Shown in pieces: positions 35,058 through 43,862 of a DNA stretch of 64,000 bases. Under the pieces are notes generated by a model. That model saw only the letters and a list, made by a program, of their open reading frames with translations. It was not told the origin of the DNA and ran no database searches. The position numbers were made by a program, and so were the translations under genes. Source of the DNA: RUG11783 sp964599695 (GTDB lineage: Bacteria; Bacillota; Clostridia; Oscillospirales; Ruminococcaceae); contig CAZRGP010000004.1 in assembly GCA_964599695.1 (NCBI GenBank), positions 62,001-126,000 on the forward strand, read 5' to 3'. Positions within the stretch are counted from its first letter, which is position 1, and every line of letters starts with the position of its first letter.

Positions 35058-35768
35058 ATGCCAATCATCGGAATCATCGATACTGCTCCGTCCGAGATCC
35101 ATGAGATCATTATCACCCCCTATTGCAATGCCGTTAAGGGATGCGGCGGTGAATTCCGTTTGCTGTCTTGGGATAATACCCCGGAAACGATTGACCAATA
35201 TGTTTCGGATTGTGACGGCTTTGTTTTTACAGGTGGTGATGATATAAACCCCTCCTATTACGGAGAGCCCATTTTACCGGAATGCGGAAAGATTCTACAG
35301 GAAAGGGATGAGTTTGAACTCGCCTTTATGCCGGCTGTCCTGGAATCCAAAAAACCGGTTCTTGCCATTTGCCGAGGATTTCAGATATTGAATGTAATCT
35401 TCGGCGGAACTCTATGGCAGGACATCCCTTCGCAGGTCCCTGGAGCGTATACACACGCACCTTCTCCTGTGGAAACGATAGCAGAAAGAACTCATAGCAT
35501 TACGGTCATACAGAATACGCTCCTCTCTTCTTTGCTAAAGACGAATAATATGACCATTAACAGCATGCATCATCAGGGCGTCAAAGAACTTGGCGTCGGT
35601 CTCACGCTGGCTGCTGTTTCAAATGATGGTATTCCCGAAGCATTTTATTTGCCCGGGCACCCTTTCATGCTGGCCGTACAGTGGCATCCGGAATGGCTTT
35701 ATCCCGCAGAAGATTCCCGGATCCTGTTTTCCGCTCTGATCAAAGCCTGTGAGGTACATACACCATGA
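35058..35768 (+). CDS. Gamma-glutamyl-GABA hydrolase family protein (class I amidotransferase-like)
   Basis: A 236-residue protein of the PuuD/peptidase C26 family. The nucleophile is Cys in AICRGFQ near residue 114, and the His-Glu pair lies in VQWHPEW near 215. FTGGDDINPSYYGE is the family's substrate-side motif. PuuD members hydrolyse gamma-glutamyl amide bonds in putrescine breakdown, but no other polyamine gene is here. It overlaps the adenine deaminase gene by 4 nt, so a role in nitrogen salvage is more likely. AAGGAG precedes ATG 35058 and a TATAAT lies at 35013-35018. Confidence 0.85.
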   Translation: MPIIGIIDTAPSEIHEIIITPYCNAVKGCGGEFRLLSWDNTPETIDQYVSDCDGFVFTGGDDINPSYYGEPILPECGKILQERDEFELAFMPAVLESKKPVLAICRGFQILNVIFGGTLWQDIPSQVPGAYTHAPSPVETIAERTHSITVIQNTLLSSLLKTNNMTINSMHHQGVKELGVGLTLAAVSNDGIPEAFYLPGHPFMLAVQWHPEWLYPAEDSRILFSALIKACEVHTP

Positions 35769-37477
35769 ACTGTGATCTTTTATTCTTTAACGCAAACATT
35801 TTCAGCAGCAGCTACAGACGTTTTTATCATGGCTTTCTTGCCACAAAGGGCGATAAGATCGTTCGAATCGGTCTTGGTGACCCGCCTTCTTCCATCACGG
35901 CAGAAAAAGCTCTGGACCTGAATGACCGTTTTATTGTTCCCGGTCTCATCGATGTACACATGCATATCGAAAGCAGTATGCTGACTCCGCAGGCGTATGC
36001 TCATGAGGCGATCCGCCACGGTGTGACAACTGTCGTCAGTGAACCTCATGAAATCGCCAACGTTTTCGGTGTCCGCGGAATCACGGCTATGATGGAGGCG
36101 GGAAAAGACTCCCCTATTGATATCTATTATGGTATTCCCTCTTCTGTTCCTTCCACGAACAGTTCTCTGGAGACCTCGGGGAGCGATATCGGGATCGAAG
36201 AAGTTCATGAACTTCTGAAGTACGATGATATTAAGTGCCTTGGCGAAGTTATGAACACAAACAGCGTCCTGCATGAGCCGGATGGCAAGACAAACCGCCT
36301 TATTAAGGCATTCCATGAAGCAGCACCGCATTTGCCTCTTGAAGGTCATGTGCCGAAGATCGTAGGCGATGATCTCGCAGAATATATGCTCAGCGGCGTC
36401 GATTCCGATCACACGGAACATCCCCTGTCTGAGTTCATCGAGCGCTGGATTAACGGCTTTTGTGTACAGCTTCAGGATAAAACCGTCCAGCCGGATATCA
36501 TTCAGTACCTTAACGAATATGAATTGTTCCCCAACACCTGCCTTGTGACAGATGACGTCATGGCAGATGAGATGCTTCATGAAGGAATTCTCGACCATAT
36601 TCTTAGAAAGGCTGTCAATCTCGGATTGGATCTCAAAGACGCGGTTTATTGCTGCACATATACGCCAGCGATGAGAATGCATCTGCTGGAACGCGGAGAA
36701 TTACGTCCGAACAAACTGGCAGACCTTGTCATTCTTGAAGACGGTTCCGGTTTTGATGTCTTTGCTACATACAAAAAAGGGAAGCTTCTCTACCAGAAAG
36801 GAGATGACAGGGTCAGCACTGTAGATACGAGCGCTTTCCCGAACGATTTCCTTAACAGTGTGAAGACTCCCCTAATGTACGAAAGTGATTTCACCCTTCG
36901 CACGGATCGCGAAGGTCTGGTACCTGTCCGTGTGATCAAAGTAGATGGAAAGAAAACGCAGACTGAAGAAATCGAGTTAGTGCTTGAAGCAAAGGACGGC
37001 GAGCTTTATTTCGAAGGATCACAGGCAAGTCAAATGGCCGTTATCGAAAGACACGGGATAAACGGTAATAAGGGGCAAGGTCTGGTAACAGGAGTTACCA
37101 TGAAACGCGGTGCTGTAGCCACCACATATAGTCATGACAGCCACAACCTCTGCATATTAGGCACAAACAAGGCAGACATGGCCGCTGCAGCCAATACAGT
37201 AATCGGTATGCACGGAGGACTTGCGGTTGTGGAAGATGGAACAGTTATCGCTTCTGCAGCTCTCCCTATTGCTGGAATCCTGACGGATAAGACCTGCCAC
37301 GACTTCGCAGAAGAGATCGAGGCCGTTACGAAGGCAATGAAGGAACGCGGATATACTCATGTGGATCCCATCATGAGCTTCTGCACCCTTGCACTACCTG
37401 TCAGCCCCCAGCTTAAAATCACTGACTTCGGAATCATTGATGTAGCGCAACAGAAGATCGTTCCACTGGAAAAATAG
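35765..37477 (+). CDS. ade: Adenine deaminase
   Basis: A 570-residue amidohydrolase of the AdeC/Ade family. It converts adenine to hypoxanthine and ammonia. The metal-binding DVHMHIESSM lies near residue 62, SEPHEIANVFG near 92, and EGHVPKI near 200. The C-terminal region has the family's GLVTGVTMKRGAVATTYSHDSHN motif in two parts. The length is normal. It starts within the end of the upstream hydrolase gene (ATGA overlap) and ends at a long hairpin. Confidence 0.95.
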   Translation: MNCDLLFFNANIFSSSYRRFYHGFLATKGDKIVRIGLGDPPSSITAEKALDLNDRFIVPGLIDVHMHIESSMLTPQAYAHEAIRHGVTTVVSEPHEIANVFGVRGITAMMEAGKDSPIDIYYGIPSSVPSTNSSLETSGSDIGIEEVHELLKYDDIKCLGEVMNTNSVLHEPDGKTNRLIKAFHEAAPHLPLEGHVPKIVGDDLAEYMLSGVDSDHTEHPLSEFIERWINGFCVQLQDKTVQPDIIQYLNEYELFPNTCLVTDDVMADEMLHEGILDHILRKAVNLGLDLKDAVYCCTYTPAMRMHLLERGELRPNKLADLVILEDGSGFDVFATYKKGKLLYQKGDDRVSTVDTSAFPNDFLNSVKTPLMYESDFTLRTDREGLVPVRVIKVDGKKTQTEEIELVLEAKDGELYFEGSQASQMAVIERHGINGNKGQGLVTGVTMKRGAVATTYSHDSHNLCILGTNKADMAAAANTVIGMHGGLAVVEDGTVIASAALPIAGILTDKTCHDFAEEIEAVTKAMKERGYTHVDPIMSFCTLALPVSPQLKITDFGIIDVAQQKIVPLEK

Positions 37478-37493
37478 CCATTTGCATGTAAAA

Positions 37494-37535
37494 ATGAAAG
37501 ACTCTGTCCTCTTCTTCAGGGCCAGAGTCTTTCAT
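37494..37535. terminator. Bidirectional terminator between ade and the HAD gene
   Basis: 13-bp perfect stem (37494-37506 with 37523-37535) around a 16-nt loop. It abuts the stop codon of the convergent HAD hydrolase gene. Confidence 0.75.
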
Positions 37536-37536
37536 A

Positions 37537-38199
37537 TTATTCTGTAATTCTATGAATCAATGTGTGAAGTTCAGTTGTATCGGATACGATAAATTCAGCA
37601 CCTGTTTTTTCCAGTTCAGTTCTTGGACGAAATCCCCAATCGACCATGATCAGCCTCATATGTCCATTGACTGACGTATCGAAATCCACTTCAGAATCCC
37701 CAACATATATCGTTCTCTCTCGTGAAGAACCCAACGAAGATAAGATCATGTCAGAAAGCGCCGGATCAGGTTTTAAGGGCATATCCTCTCTTGACCCCGT
37801 TACTTTACCGAATACCCCTGGGAAATATATATTGATGAGTTCCTGAACTGCAGAATCGAATTTATTGGACACAACACCGATTGTAAAGCCCTCCGCCTTT
37901 ATATTACGCAGAAAGTCTGTAATCCCCTCATAAGGCACAGTATCCACGGATAAATGGCCCATGTAATACTCTTTCTGAAGCCTAACTGATTCGCGCCAAA
38001 CCGTGTCATCCGTACCGAGCGGCAAAGCTCTCCTCATAAGCATTCCTACGCCATTTCCGACAAATGTACGTACTTCCTCAAACGATCTCACAGGATAACC
38101 GAGTTGGTTAAGCGCATAATTAGCGGAATGCCACAGATCCGGGAGTGTATCTAGAATAGTGCCATCCAGATCAAACAAAATCGTATCGTATTTGCTCAT
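37537..38199 (-). CDS. HAD-family hydrolase, phosphoglycolate phosphatase-like
   Basis: A 220-residue HAD phosphatase with a type-1 helical cap. Motif I is LFDLDGTILDT (nucleophile Asp10), motif II VVSNK, motif III the lysine in LKPDP, and motif IV VGDSEVDFDTS. This is the pattern of Gph/PpaX-like enzymes. The substrate is not readable. It overlaps the end of the flavoprotein gene by 4 nt. Confidence 0.88.
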   Translation of the reverse strand: MSKYDTILFDLDGTILDTLPDLWHSANYALNQLGYPVRSFEEVRTFVGNGVGMLMRRALPLGTDDTVWRESVRLQKEYYMGHLSVDTVPYEGITDFLRNIKAEGFTIGVVSNKFDSAVQELINIYFPGVFGKVTGSREDMPLKPDPALSDMILSSLGSSRERTIYVGDSEVDFDTSVNGHMRLIMVDWGFRPRTELEKTGAEFIVSDTTELHTLIHRITE

Positions 38200-39416
38200 T
38201 CATTATTATCTCTCAATCTTTTTGCTGCCGCTTCCCCTACGGTTATACCCGATCTCCATGCCCAATGCAGATTATATCCCCCACATTTTCCGTCCACATT
38301 CACGACTTCCCCACAGTAGAAAACATTCCTGCAATGCTTCGATTCAAGTTCCCTGTAATCGAGCTCCGTAACACCGCCAATACTGATCTGAGCCTGATTT
38401 GCCGGCCCAATGCTTTTTACCGCAAAAGTCCAAGTATGAAGTGTTTTCTTAACTCTTTCTTTCTCTGCATCGGTAATAGACGATGCTTTTCGCTTGAAAA
38501 CATCCGGGCAACAGGCTCTCATAAGCTCTTCACCTATTCTTTTGGGCAAAATCCCACTTAACAGTTCCGAGAGGAGGATGGAATTCGAAGACATCAGTGT
38601 CAGATAATCATCCAATTCAACCTCCGGCAGATCCGGGATGAGATCAAGGACAACCGTATACTCCCTCTCATTTCCAATAACTCGCGAGAGATTCATTATA
38701 CAGATCCCGCTCAGATATCCGTCTCCTATCTGTACCTCACCGGTTTCATCTGCCAGGGTCTGACCGCCGCATAAAAGTGTGGCTTTTGCTCTCACACGTG
38801 TACCCTTCATCTGCCTGACATCCGGATAAACGTACAACGGCGCAAGCGCCGGAGAAAACGGTTTCACTGTCTCCCCGGATGAAATAAGGATCTCTGGAAT
38901 TCTGTAGTTATGTTTTCCTGCAGGAGTTCCCACAGCAACAATGACCACACGGGAGATGACCTCTCTCCCATCCTCTGAACGGATCACATATCCTTTCCCG
39001 TTCTTTACAAAAGATACTGCTTTGAAATTGCATTCCGTTTCTATCTTTAGTTCTGTCAGTTTGCGCAAAAATGCATTCAGAACGGAAGATGCCTGATTAC
39101 TGTACGGATAGATCCTGCCCTCAGTATCTTCATGAAGTACGAGGCCAAGGGATTTAAAGAAATCCAAGTCGTCTGAATAAGAACCGAGAAGGTGTTTATA
39201 ACGCTCTATATCCCCGCCATAATGGCTAGGATCTATATTGCGGTTAGAGAGATTACACCGTCCGTTACCGGTGGCAAGGATCTTCTGACCGACTTTATCC
39301 TTCTCTTCAAGAAGGATCACCTTCGCATCGTTTTGCGCATTCTTAGCTGCGATGGCTGCTGCAATACCGGAGGCGCCAGCGCCAATTATGCATATATCGT
39401 ATGTCTCTTTTGCCAT
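38196..39416 (-). CDS. NAD(P)/FAD-dependent oxidoreductase, YhiN/HI0933 family
   Basis: A 406-residue flavoprotein. It has the FAD site IIGAGASGIAAAIAA near the start, then KILATGNGRCNLSN near 55, and the C-terminal FCGEVVNVDGKCGGYNLHWAWRSG. These are diagnostic of the HI0933 family. The reaction in cells is not settled for the family. I start at ATG 39416 with AGGAGAGG upstream. The nearest gene upstream is the dehydratase, separated by a hairpin. Confidence 0.88.
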   Translation of the reverse strand: MAKETYDICIIGAGASGIAAAIAAKNAQNDAKVILLEEKDKVGQKILATGNGRCNLSNRNIDPSHYGGDIERYKHLLGSYSDDLDFFKSLGLVLHEDTEGRIYPYSNQASSVLNAFLRKLTELKIETECNFKAVSFVKNGKGYVIRSEDGREVISRVVIVAVGTPAGKHNYRIPEILISSGETVKPFSPALAPLYVYPDVRQMKGTRVRAKATLLCGGQTLADETGEVQIGDGYLSGICIMNLSRVIGNEREYTVVLDLIPDLPEVELDDYLTLMSSNSILLSELLSGILPKRIGEELMRACCPDVFKRKASSITDAEKERVKKTLHTWTFAVKSIGPANQAQISIGGVTELDYRELESKHCRNVFYCGEVVNVDGKCGGYNLHWAWRSGITVGEAAAKRLRDNNE

Positions 39417-39453
39417 TAACGCCTCTCCTGTCAACGAGTTCAAACGTACAAAT

Positions 39454-39480
39454 ACTGCAGGACTTTGTCAGCCCTGCAGT
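39454..39480 (-). terminator. Hairpin after the UDP-GlcNAc dehydratase gene
   Basis: 8-bp perfect stem (39454-39461 with 39473-39480) and 11-nt loop, just after the stop at 39487. The U run is poor, so termination may be partial. Confidence 0.5.
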
Positions 39481-39486
39481 TCTTAT

Positions 39487-40536
39487 TTATGCCTTTGCCA
39501 ATTCGTTCTGAATGTATTCAAGTTCCAGAAGTTTTTTCTTTACGCCTTCTACATCAAGACGAATGGTGTTATTGCTGTTAAACTCTTCGATGTCAGGTTT
39601 CTTGACCTGTCCGTTCGTAAAATAATTGTCATAGTTCAGGTCGCGGTTGTCTGAACGAACTCTGAAGAAATTACCGAGATCTTCAGCCCTGAGACATTCT
39701 TCCTTCGTAAGAAGCGTCTCGTACATCTTTTCACCGTGACGGATACCGATGATTTTGATCTCCGCCTTCGGGTCGAACAACTGGCGAACTGCTTCCGCAA
39801 GATCACCGATCGTGCTGGAAGGTGCTTTTTGCACAAAAATATCTCCAGGGTTCGCGTTTGCGAATGCATACAACACGAGATCAACCGCCTCTTCGAGGCT
39901 CATAATAAACCGAGTCATCGTAGGATCGGTCACTGTAAGCGGAAGGCCGTCACGAATACGGTCAATAAAAAGAGGAATAACCGAGCCGCGCGAACACATG
40001 ACATTTCCGTATCTCGTACATGCAATCACAGTCTTTCCAGCATTGCGGCTATCCGCCATGATGACTTTTTCCATCATAGCCTTGCTGGTTCCCATAGCGT
40101 TGATCGGGTAAGCTGCCTTGTCAGTAGAAAGACAGATCACTCGTGAAACACCGGCTTCAATAGCGGCCTGAAGAACATTCTCCGTACCCAGCACATTGGT
40201 CTTTACGGCCTCAACCGGAAAAAACTCACAGGAAGGAACCTGTTTAAGGGCGGCTGCATGGAAAATATAGTCAACGCCCCTGACTGCGGGCTTCACCGAT
40301 GAGGGATCCCTGACGTCACCAATGTAAAACTTCACTTTGGAGGCTTCTTTCGGATAGTTCTCCTGAAGAAGGTGTCTCATATCATCCTGTTTCTTCTCAT
40401 CGCGAGAAAACACACGGATCTCTGCGATGCCGGTCTGAATGAAACGCTTAAGCACAGCGTTACCGAAGGATCCGGTTCCTCCCGTAATGAGCAATGTCTT
40501 TCCCTCAAAAGTCTTTTCGATCTCGGAGTAATCCAT
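39487..40536 (-). CDS. UDP-N-acetylglucosamine 4,6-dehydratase family protein (CapE/WbjB-like)
   Basis: A 349-residue extended SDR. It has TGGTGSFGNAVLKRF at the NAD(P) site, the HAAALKQVPSCEFFP motif and a modified catalytic triad in STDKAAYPINAMGTSK. C-terminal features IRHGEKMYETLL and NYFTNGQ are typical of CapE/FnlA/WbjB enzymes, which make UDP-4-keto-6-deoxy sugars for capsule or O-antigen N-acetyl-fucosamine or quinovosamine. No other capsule or glycosyltransferase gene is adjacent, so it is an orphan here. Confidence 0.88.
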   Translation of the reverse strand: MDYSEIEKTFEGKTLLITGGTGSFGNAVLKRFIQTGIAEIRVFSRDEKKQDDMRHLLQENYPKEASKVKFYIGDVRDPSSVKPAVRGVDYIFHAAALKQVPSCEFFPVEAVKTNVLGTENVLQAAIEAGVSRVICLSTDKAAYPINAMGTSKAMMEKVIMADSRNAGKTVIACTRYGNVMCSRGSVIPLFIDRIRDGLPLTVTDPTMTRFIMSLEEAVDLVLYAFANANPGDIFVQKAPSSTIGDLAEAVRQLFDPKAEIKIIGIRHGEKMYETLLTKEECLRAEDLGNFFRVRSDNRDLNYDNYFTNGQVKKPDIEEFNSNNTIRLDVEGVKKKLLELEYIQNELAKA

Positions 40537-40613
40537 AAGTATTATCCACCTTTGTATTTCTGCAAGCGTTATTTAATATATCACAAGAAGGTGATCAAGT
40601 GAAGTGTCACCCT

Positions 40614-41198
40614 TTACTCAACATATGATAGTGATACCTGATATTTACCTCTTTCCCAACCAATGCGGCGAAGTGCATCCGACAAAGTCTTCCTGATCTC
40701 CTCCGCCTTTCCTGAGATCTCCATCTCTTTCATCTCTTCTCTGCTGCCTACCAGCAGAAGACACTCAAGCATTTCGGAATGATCGGCAGTCAAACCGCCA
40801 TACTGTGCTCTGGATATCTCCGGATATTTCGCCCTGATCTCCCAGAATACTTTAAGTAGCTTGTTCTCCTCCTGATCTTCCTTTCTCACTTTCTGAGTCT
40901 CAGATACCCAAGCCTGTATCAGCTCATCGAACTCCTCAAGTGAAAGAGAGCATTCTGCTTCTTCACCGAATGTATCCGATATGTAGACCGTTTTCCCGTC
41001 AGATACTAGTTCGTATCTGTTGCCGGAGAAACCATTCGAATCACCGTCGAGCACTTCTCTTACCTGCTCCGCGAACGATTCCACCTCTGTAGCGACAAAG
41101 TTAGAAAGCGATTCATATCCTTCCGGAAGTTCGGGCACGACTTTCATCTTCACTCTTCTGGGGCTTCTAAGTTCAATCGTACGAAACCTGATCTGCAT
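40614..41198 (-). CDS. Putative immunity protein for the EndoU nuclease
   Basis: A 194-residue acidic protein without signal or membrane segment. The middle part (VREVLDGDSNGFSGNRYELVSDGKTVYISD, in pieces, then LSLEEFDELIQAWVSE) resembles the small immunity proteins seen beside polymorphic toxins, in which a GN motif precedes a strand and a helix that ends in a Trp. I cannot name the family. It starts 1 nt after the nuclease stop with an AAGGAG site inside that gene's end, so they are made together. The immunity role is inferred from this pairing. Confidence 0.55.
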   Translation of the reverse strand: MQIRFRTIELRSPRRVKMKVVPELPEGYESLSNFVATEVESFAEQVREVLDGDSNGFSGNRYELVSDGKTVYISDTFGEEAECSLSLEEFDELIQAWVSETQKVRKEDQEENKLLKVFWEIRAKYPEISRAQYGGLTADHSEMLECLLLVGSREEMKEMEISGKAEEIRKTLSDALRRIGWERGKYQVSLSYVE

Positions 41199-41199
41199 A

Positions 41200-41901
41200 T
41201 TAATCTCCTTCCTTAACGGGATATGCAGTAACTATGATTCCTTTTTTGGTAAGGACCATATCAATCTCCATTCCCTCGTCTGTAAGGCCGGCATAAAGTC
41301 CATCCCCTATGTCCACCCGGTTTTCATAGGCTTCATTGATCGCGTCAATAACATCCTGCGGAGACATATACTCAGGGAAGAATGAAGAATAGCCTTTATT
41401 TCCACTCTTGTTAATGCCGTTCACCCTCACCTTGGCGGTATAAACGCCGAAAGAATCCGGTTCCGATTTTGTTCCTTCTATAATCTCGCCAGGGCTATCA
41501 ATTATACCGTCATAATGATATCCGGTAGCCTTGCCGCTATCATTGATTGTCCCCAGAAAAAGATGTTCGATGGTTGAATCGCGAAAATGATCAAGTCCAG
41601 TAAGGTTTTCCAGATCCTCTTGTGTATATCCACCGTATTCTACTGCCCCAAACGAGTTGTCCGGAGTATTTGGGACCAGCTCCAGAAGATCTCCTCCATG
41701 TTGCGAAGGCTCCTCTGTATCTCCAGAATTCTCTGTTCCCCCTATTTCGTTCCCGGTTGTTGGATCCAACGCGGTCACTTCACCTGTATCCGGGACATAT
41801 GGCTCTGTGTTCGTACTATTCCCCGCAGGTATCATAAGATATACCGCTGCAAGAACAGCGAGAACCACAAACAAAGCAGCCAATATTTTCTGCAATCTCA
41901 T
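41200..41901 (-). CDS. Membrane-anchored or secreted EndoU-domain nuclease (toxin-like)
   Basis: A 233-residue protein. Residues 5-24 are hydrophobic and look like a signal anchor. Residues 27-75 form a Thr/Glu/Pro/Gly-rich linker. Residues about 100-233 match the bacterial EndoU nuclease domain: His113 in IEHLFLG, His129 in GYHYDG, Lys169 in GNKGYSSFFPEYMS, then DVIDAINEAYEN and the closing VTAYPV. His-His-Lys is the catalytic triad of EndoU RNases. There is no large delivery domain. The next gene downstream is a probable immunity protein. GAGGT precedes ATG 41901. Confidence 0.75.
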   Translation of the reverse strand: MRLQKILAALFVVLAVLAAVYLMIPAGNSTNTEPYVPDTGEVTALDPTTGNEIGGTENSGDTEEPSQHGGDLLELVPNTPDNSFGAVEYGGYTQEDLENLTGLDHFRDSTIEHLFLGTINDSGKATGYHYDGIIDSPGEIIEGTKSEPDSFGVYTAKVRVNGINKSGNKGYSSFFPEYMSPQDVIDAINEAYENRVDIGDGLYAGLTDEGMEIDMVLTKKGIIVTAYPVKEGD

Positions 41902-41962
41902 TGATCAACCTCATATACAAATTTATTTTATTTTCCCACCAATAAATAGAAATCGCAACTGC

Positions 41963-42000
41963 AAAAGGGCAAGCTCAAGATAGCAGGAGCCTGCCCTTTT
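41963..42000. terminator. Terminator after the PF04392-type ABC operon
   Basis: 9-bp outer stem (41963-41971 with 41992-42000) with an additional inner GCTC/GAGC pairing. T or A runs flank both sides. It lies 33 nt after the ATPase stop and 60 nt before the EndoU start. Confidence 0.75.
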
Positions 42001-42033
42001 AATCAAAATAGAAGTTAACACAGCATAATACAG

Positions 42034-42828
42034 TCAGGAAAGAAGCACGGAATCCGTCTCTTCTTCAACACCGGCAATCTGAGCAAATTTTTTCAACAGC
42101 TGCTCTCTGCTGAGTGTCTGTTTCTCTTCACCGGCGATATCAAGGATGATCCGCCCTTCGTTCATCATGATAAGCCTATTTCCAAGTCTGATCGCATCGG
42201 ACATATTATGCGTGATCATAAGACATGTTAAGTTGTTGTCACGAACCAGTTTTTCTGATATCTCAAGGACTTTTGCGGCCGTCGCAGGATCAAGCGCAGC
42301 GGTATGTTCATCCAAGAGTAACAGTTTAGGTGCGGTCAATGTTGCCATCAGAAGAGTTACCGCCTGTCTTTGACCGCCGGAAAGAGTCGATACTGATGCT
42401 TTCATCCTGTCTTCCAGACCAAGTCCAAGGAGTTTCAGTTTCTCATGAAACAACTCCCTTTCTTCAGGAGTCACTCCCCACTTAAGTCCCCTCTTTTTTC
42501 CTCTCCTGTATGCAAGAGCAAGATTTTCCTCGAGCTGCATATCCGGAGACGTTCCCATGGACGGATCCTGAAACACTCTTCCGATAAGATCAGCTCTTTT
42601 ATAATCCGGCAACGCGGTGACATCCTTCCCATCTAAGACGATCTTTCCCTGATCAATTGGCCAGGTTCCTGCAATCGCATTAAGAAGAGTAGATTTTCCG
42701 GCACCATTACCACCGATCACGGTCATAAATTCACCCGGGGCCATATGCAGGTTCAGATCCACGAGAGCTTTCTTCTCGTTAACTGTTCCCGATTCAAAGG
42801 TTTTATAAACGTGCTCTACTCTAAGCAT
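42034..42828 (-). CDS. ABC transporter ATP-binding protein (aromatic amino acid-type system)
   Basis: A 264-residue ATPase. Walker A is GGNGAGKSTLLN near residue 38, the signature is LSGGQRQAVTLL, Walker B is LLLLDEHTAALDP (with His in the place often held by Pro), and the H-loop is MITHNMSDA. The DEHTAALDP pattern is typical of ATPases that pair with PF04392-type binding proteins. The start ATG 42828 has GGGAGG upstream and overlaps the permease end by 8 nt. It is the last of three genes. Confidence 0.88.
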   Translation of the reverse strand: MLRVEHVYKTFESGTVNEKKALVDLNLHMAPGEFMTVIGGNGAGKSTLLNAIAGTWPIDQGKIVLDGKDVTALPDYKRADLIGRVFQDPSMGTSPDMQLEENLALAYRRGKKRGLKWGVTPEERELFHEKLKLLGLGLEDRMKASVSTLSGGQRQAVTLLMATLTAPKLLLLDEHTAALDPATAAKVLEISEKLVRDNNLTCLMITHNMSDAIRLGNRLIMMNEGRIILDIAGEEKQTLSREQLLKKFAQIAGVEEETDSVLLS

Positions 42829-43837
42829 TCTTCTGTCCTCCCTTTCTGAATCTCGCAAAAGAGGATGTGCGCTGCTCTTTCAGATAGGGTATGGCAAGGA
42901 AAACCGCAACGATCAGCGCCGTAAACAGTTTCAGATCGTTGGTGTTCAGACGCAACCAAAGCACAAGCACTACAACACAGTAATAAATCACTCCCCCAAG
43001 GATCACACATGACATGCGAACAGCAAAATTGGGTCTTCTCTTTGCGAAGATATCTGTGATTGCATCACCGATAATCACTGCTGCCAGGCCGATCACACTA
43101 GCTCCGCGGCCCATATTGACATCAGCGAACCCCTGGTACTGGGCAACGAGACCTCCTGCGAACGCAACAATCCCATTGGAAAGGGCAAAGCCAAGCATTT
43201 TCATATGGTCGATATCGATCCCTTGCGCACGGCTCATCACCGGGTTGTTACCGGTCGCCCGAATTGCACTTCCCTGCTCGGTACCAAAATACCAGTACAT
43301 TACGGCAATGATTACTGCAGATATTACCAACCCGATAAGAATTGCAGGTACCACATATCGTCCGGATACCGTTAGATCATAATTGTCCACACTAATGGGG
43401 GTATTGGCAGCCATTCCCATGATCCGGAGATTAACAGAATACAGAGCAAGCTGAGTCAATATACCGGCCAGAATTGCCGGTATTCCGAGGTAACTGTGCA
43501 GCGCTCCGGTAAAGAGACCGCATATGATACCGGCAAGAGTTGAAACGCTCAGTGCAAGCCACGCGGGATACGAGTTTCCTTCTGAGACCTGAAATCCGAT
43601 GGAAGATAGCAGTGTGGCCAAAAAAGGAGACATACCTTTTGTAATCATGGTAACTGTTACTGCTCCTCCCGTTGCAAAAGAGCCCTCAACAGTCAGATCC
43701 GAGATTCGCAGAAGGCGGAACGTAATGTATACTCCCAGGGCCATGATTCCCCATAGAATACCTTGCGCGATTCCTCCCGGAAGGTTTCGTAACAGTCTCA
43801 TTGGATCGAGAGACGCTATGTAGTTCATTACACTCAT
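42821..43837 (-). CDS. ABC transporter permease (TrpX-type system)
   Basis: A 338-residue membrane protein with eight to nine hydrophobic segments. It belongs to the LivH/BPD_transp_2-like permease group (LRISDLTVEGSFATGGAV near residue 45, ATGNNPVMSRAQGI near 205, GLAAVIIGDAITD). These are the typical motifs of permeases that go with PF04392 solute-binding proteins. It sits between the binding-protein and ATPase genes. Confidence 0.88.
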   Translation of the reverse strand: MSVMNYIASLDPMRLLRNLPGGIAQGILWGIMALGVYITFRLLRISDLTVEGSFATGGAVTVTMITKGMSPFLATLLSSIGFQVSEGNSYPAWLALSVSTLAGIICGLFTGALHSYLGIPAILAGILTQLALYSVNLRIMGMAANTPISVDNYDLTVSGRYVVPAILIGLVISAVIIAVMYWYFGTEQGSAIRATGNNPVMSRAQGIDIDHMKMLGFALSNGIVAFAGGLVAQYQGFADVNMGRGASVIGLAAVIIGDAITDIFAKRRPNFAVRMSCVILGGVIYYCVVVLVLWLRLNTNDLKLFTALIVAVFLAIPYLKEQRTSSFARFRKGGQKNA

Positions 43838-43862
43838 AGAAATACAATTCCTATCTATTTAT

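Noticed and set aside
35780..36682. 300-residue open frame antisense to adenine deaminase
   Set aside because: Shadow of a strongly conserved coding region; no ribosome site or domain features.
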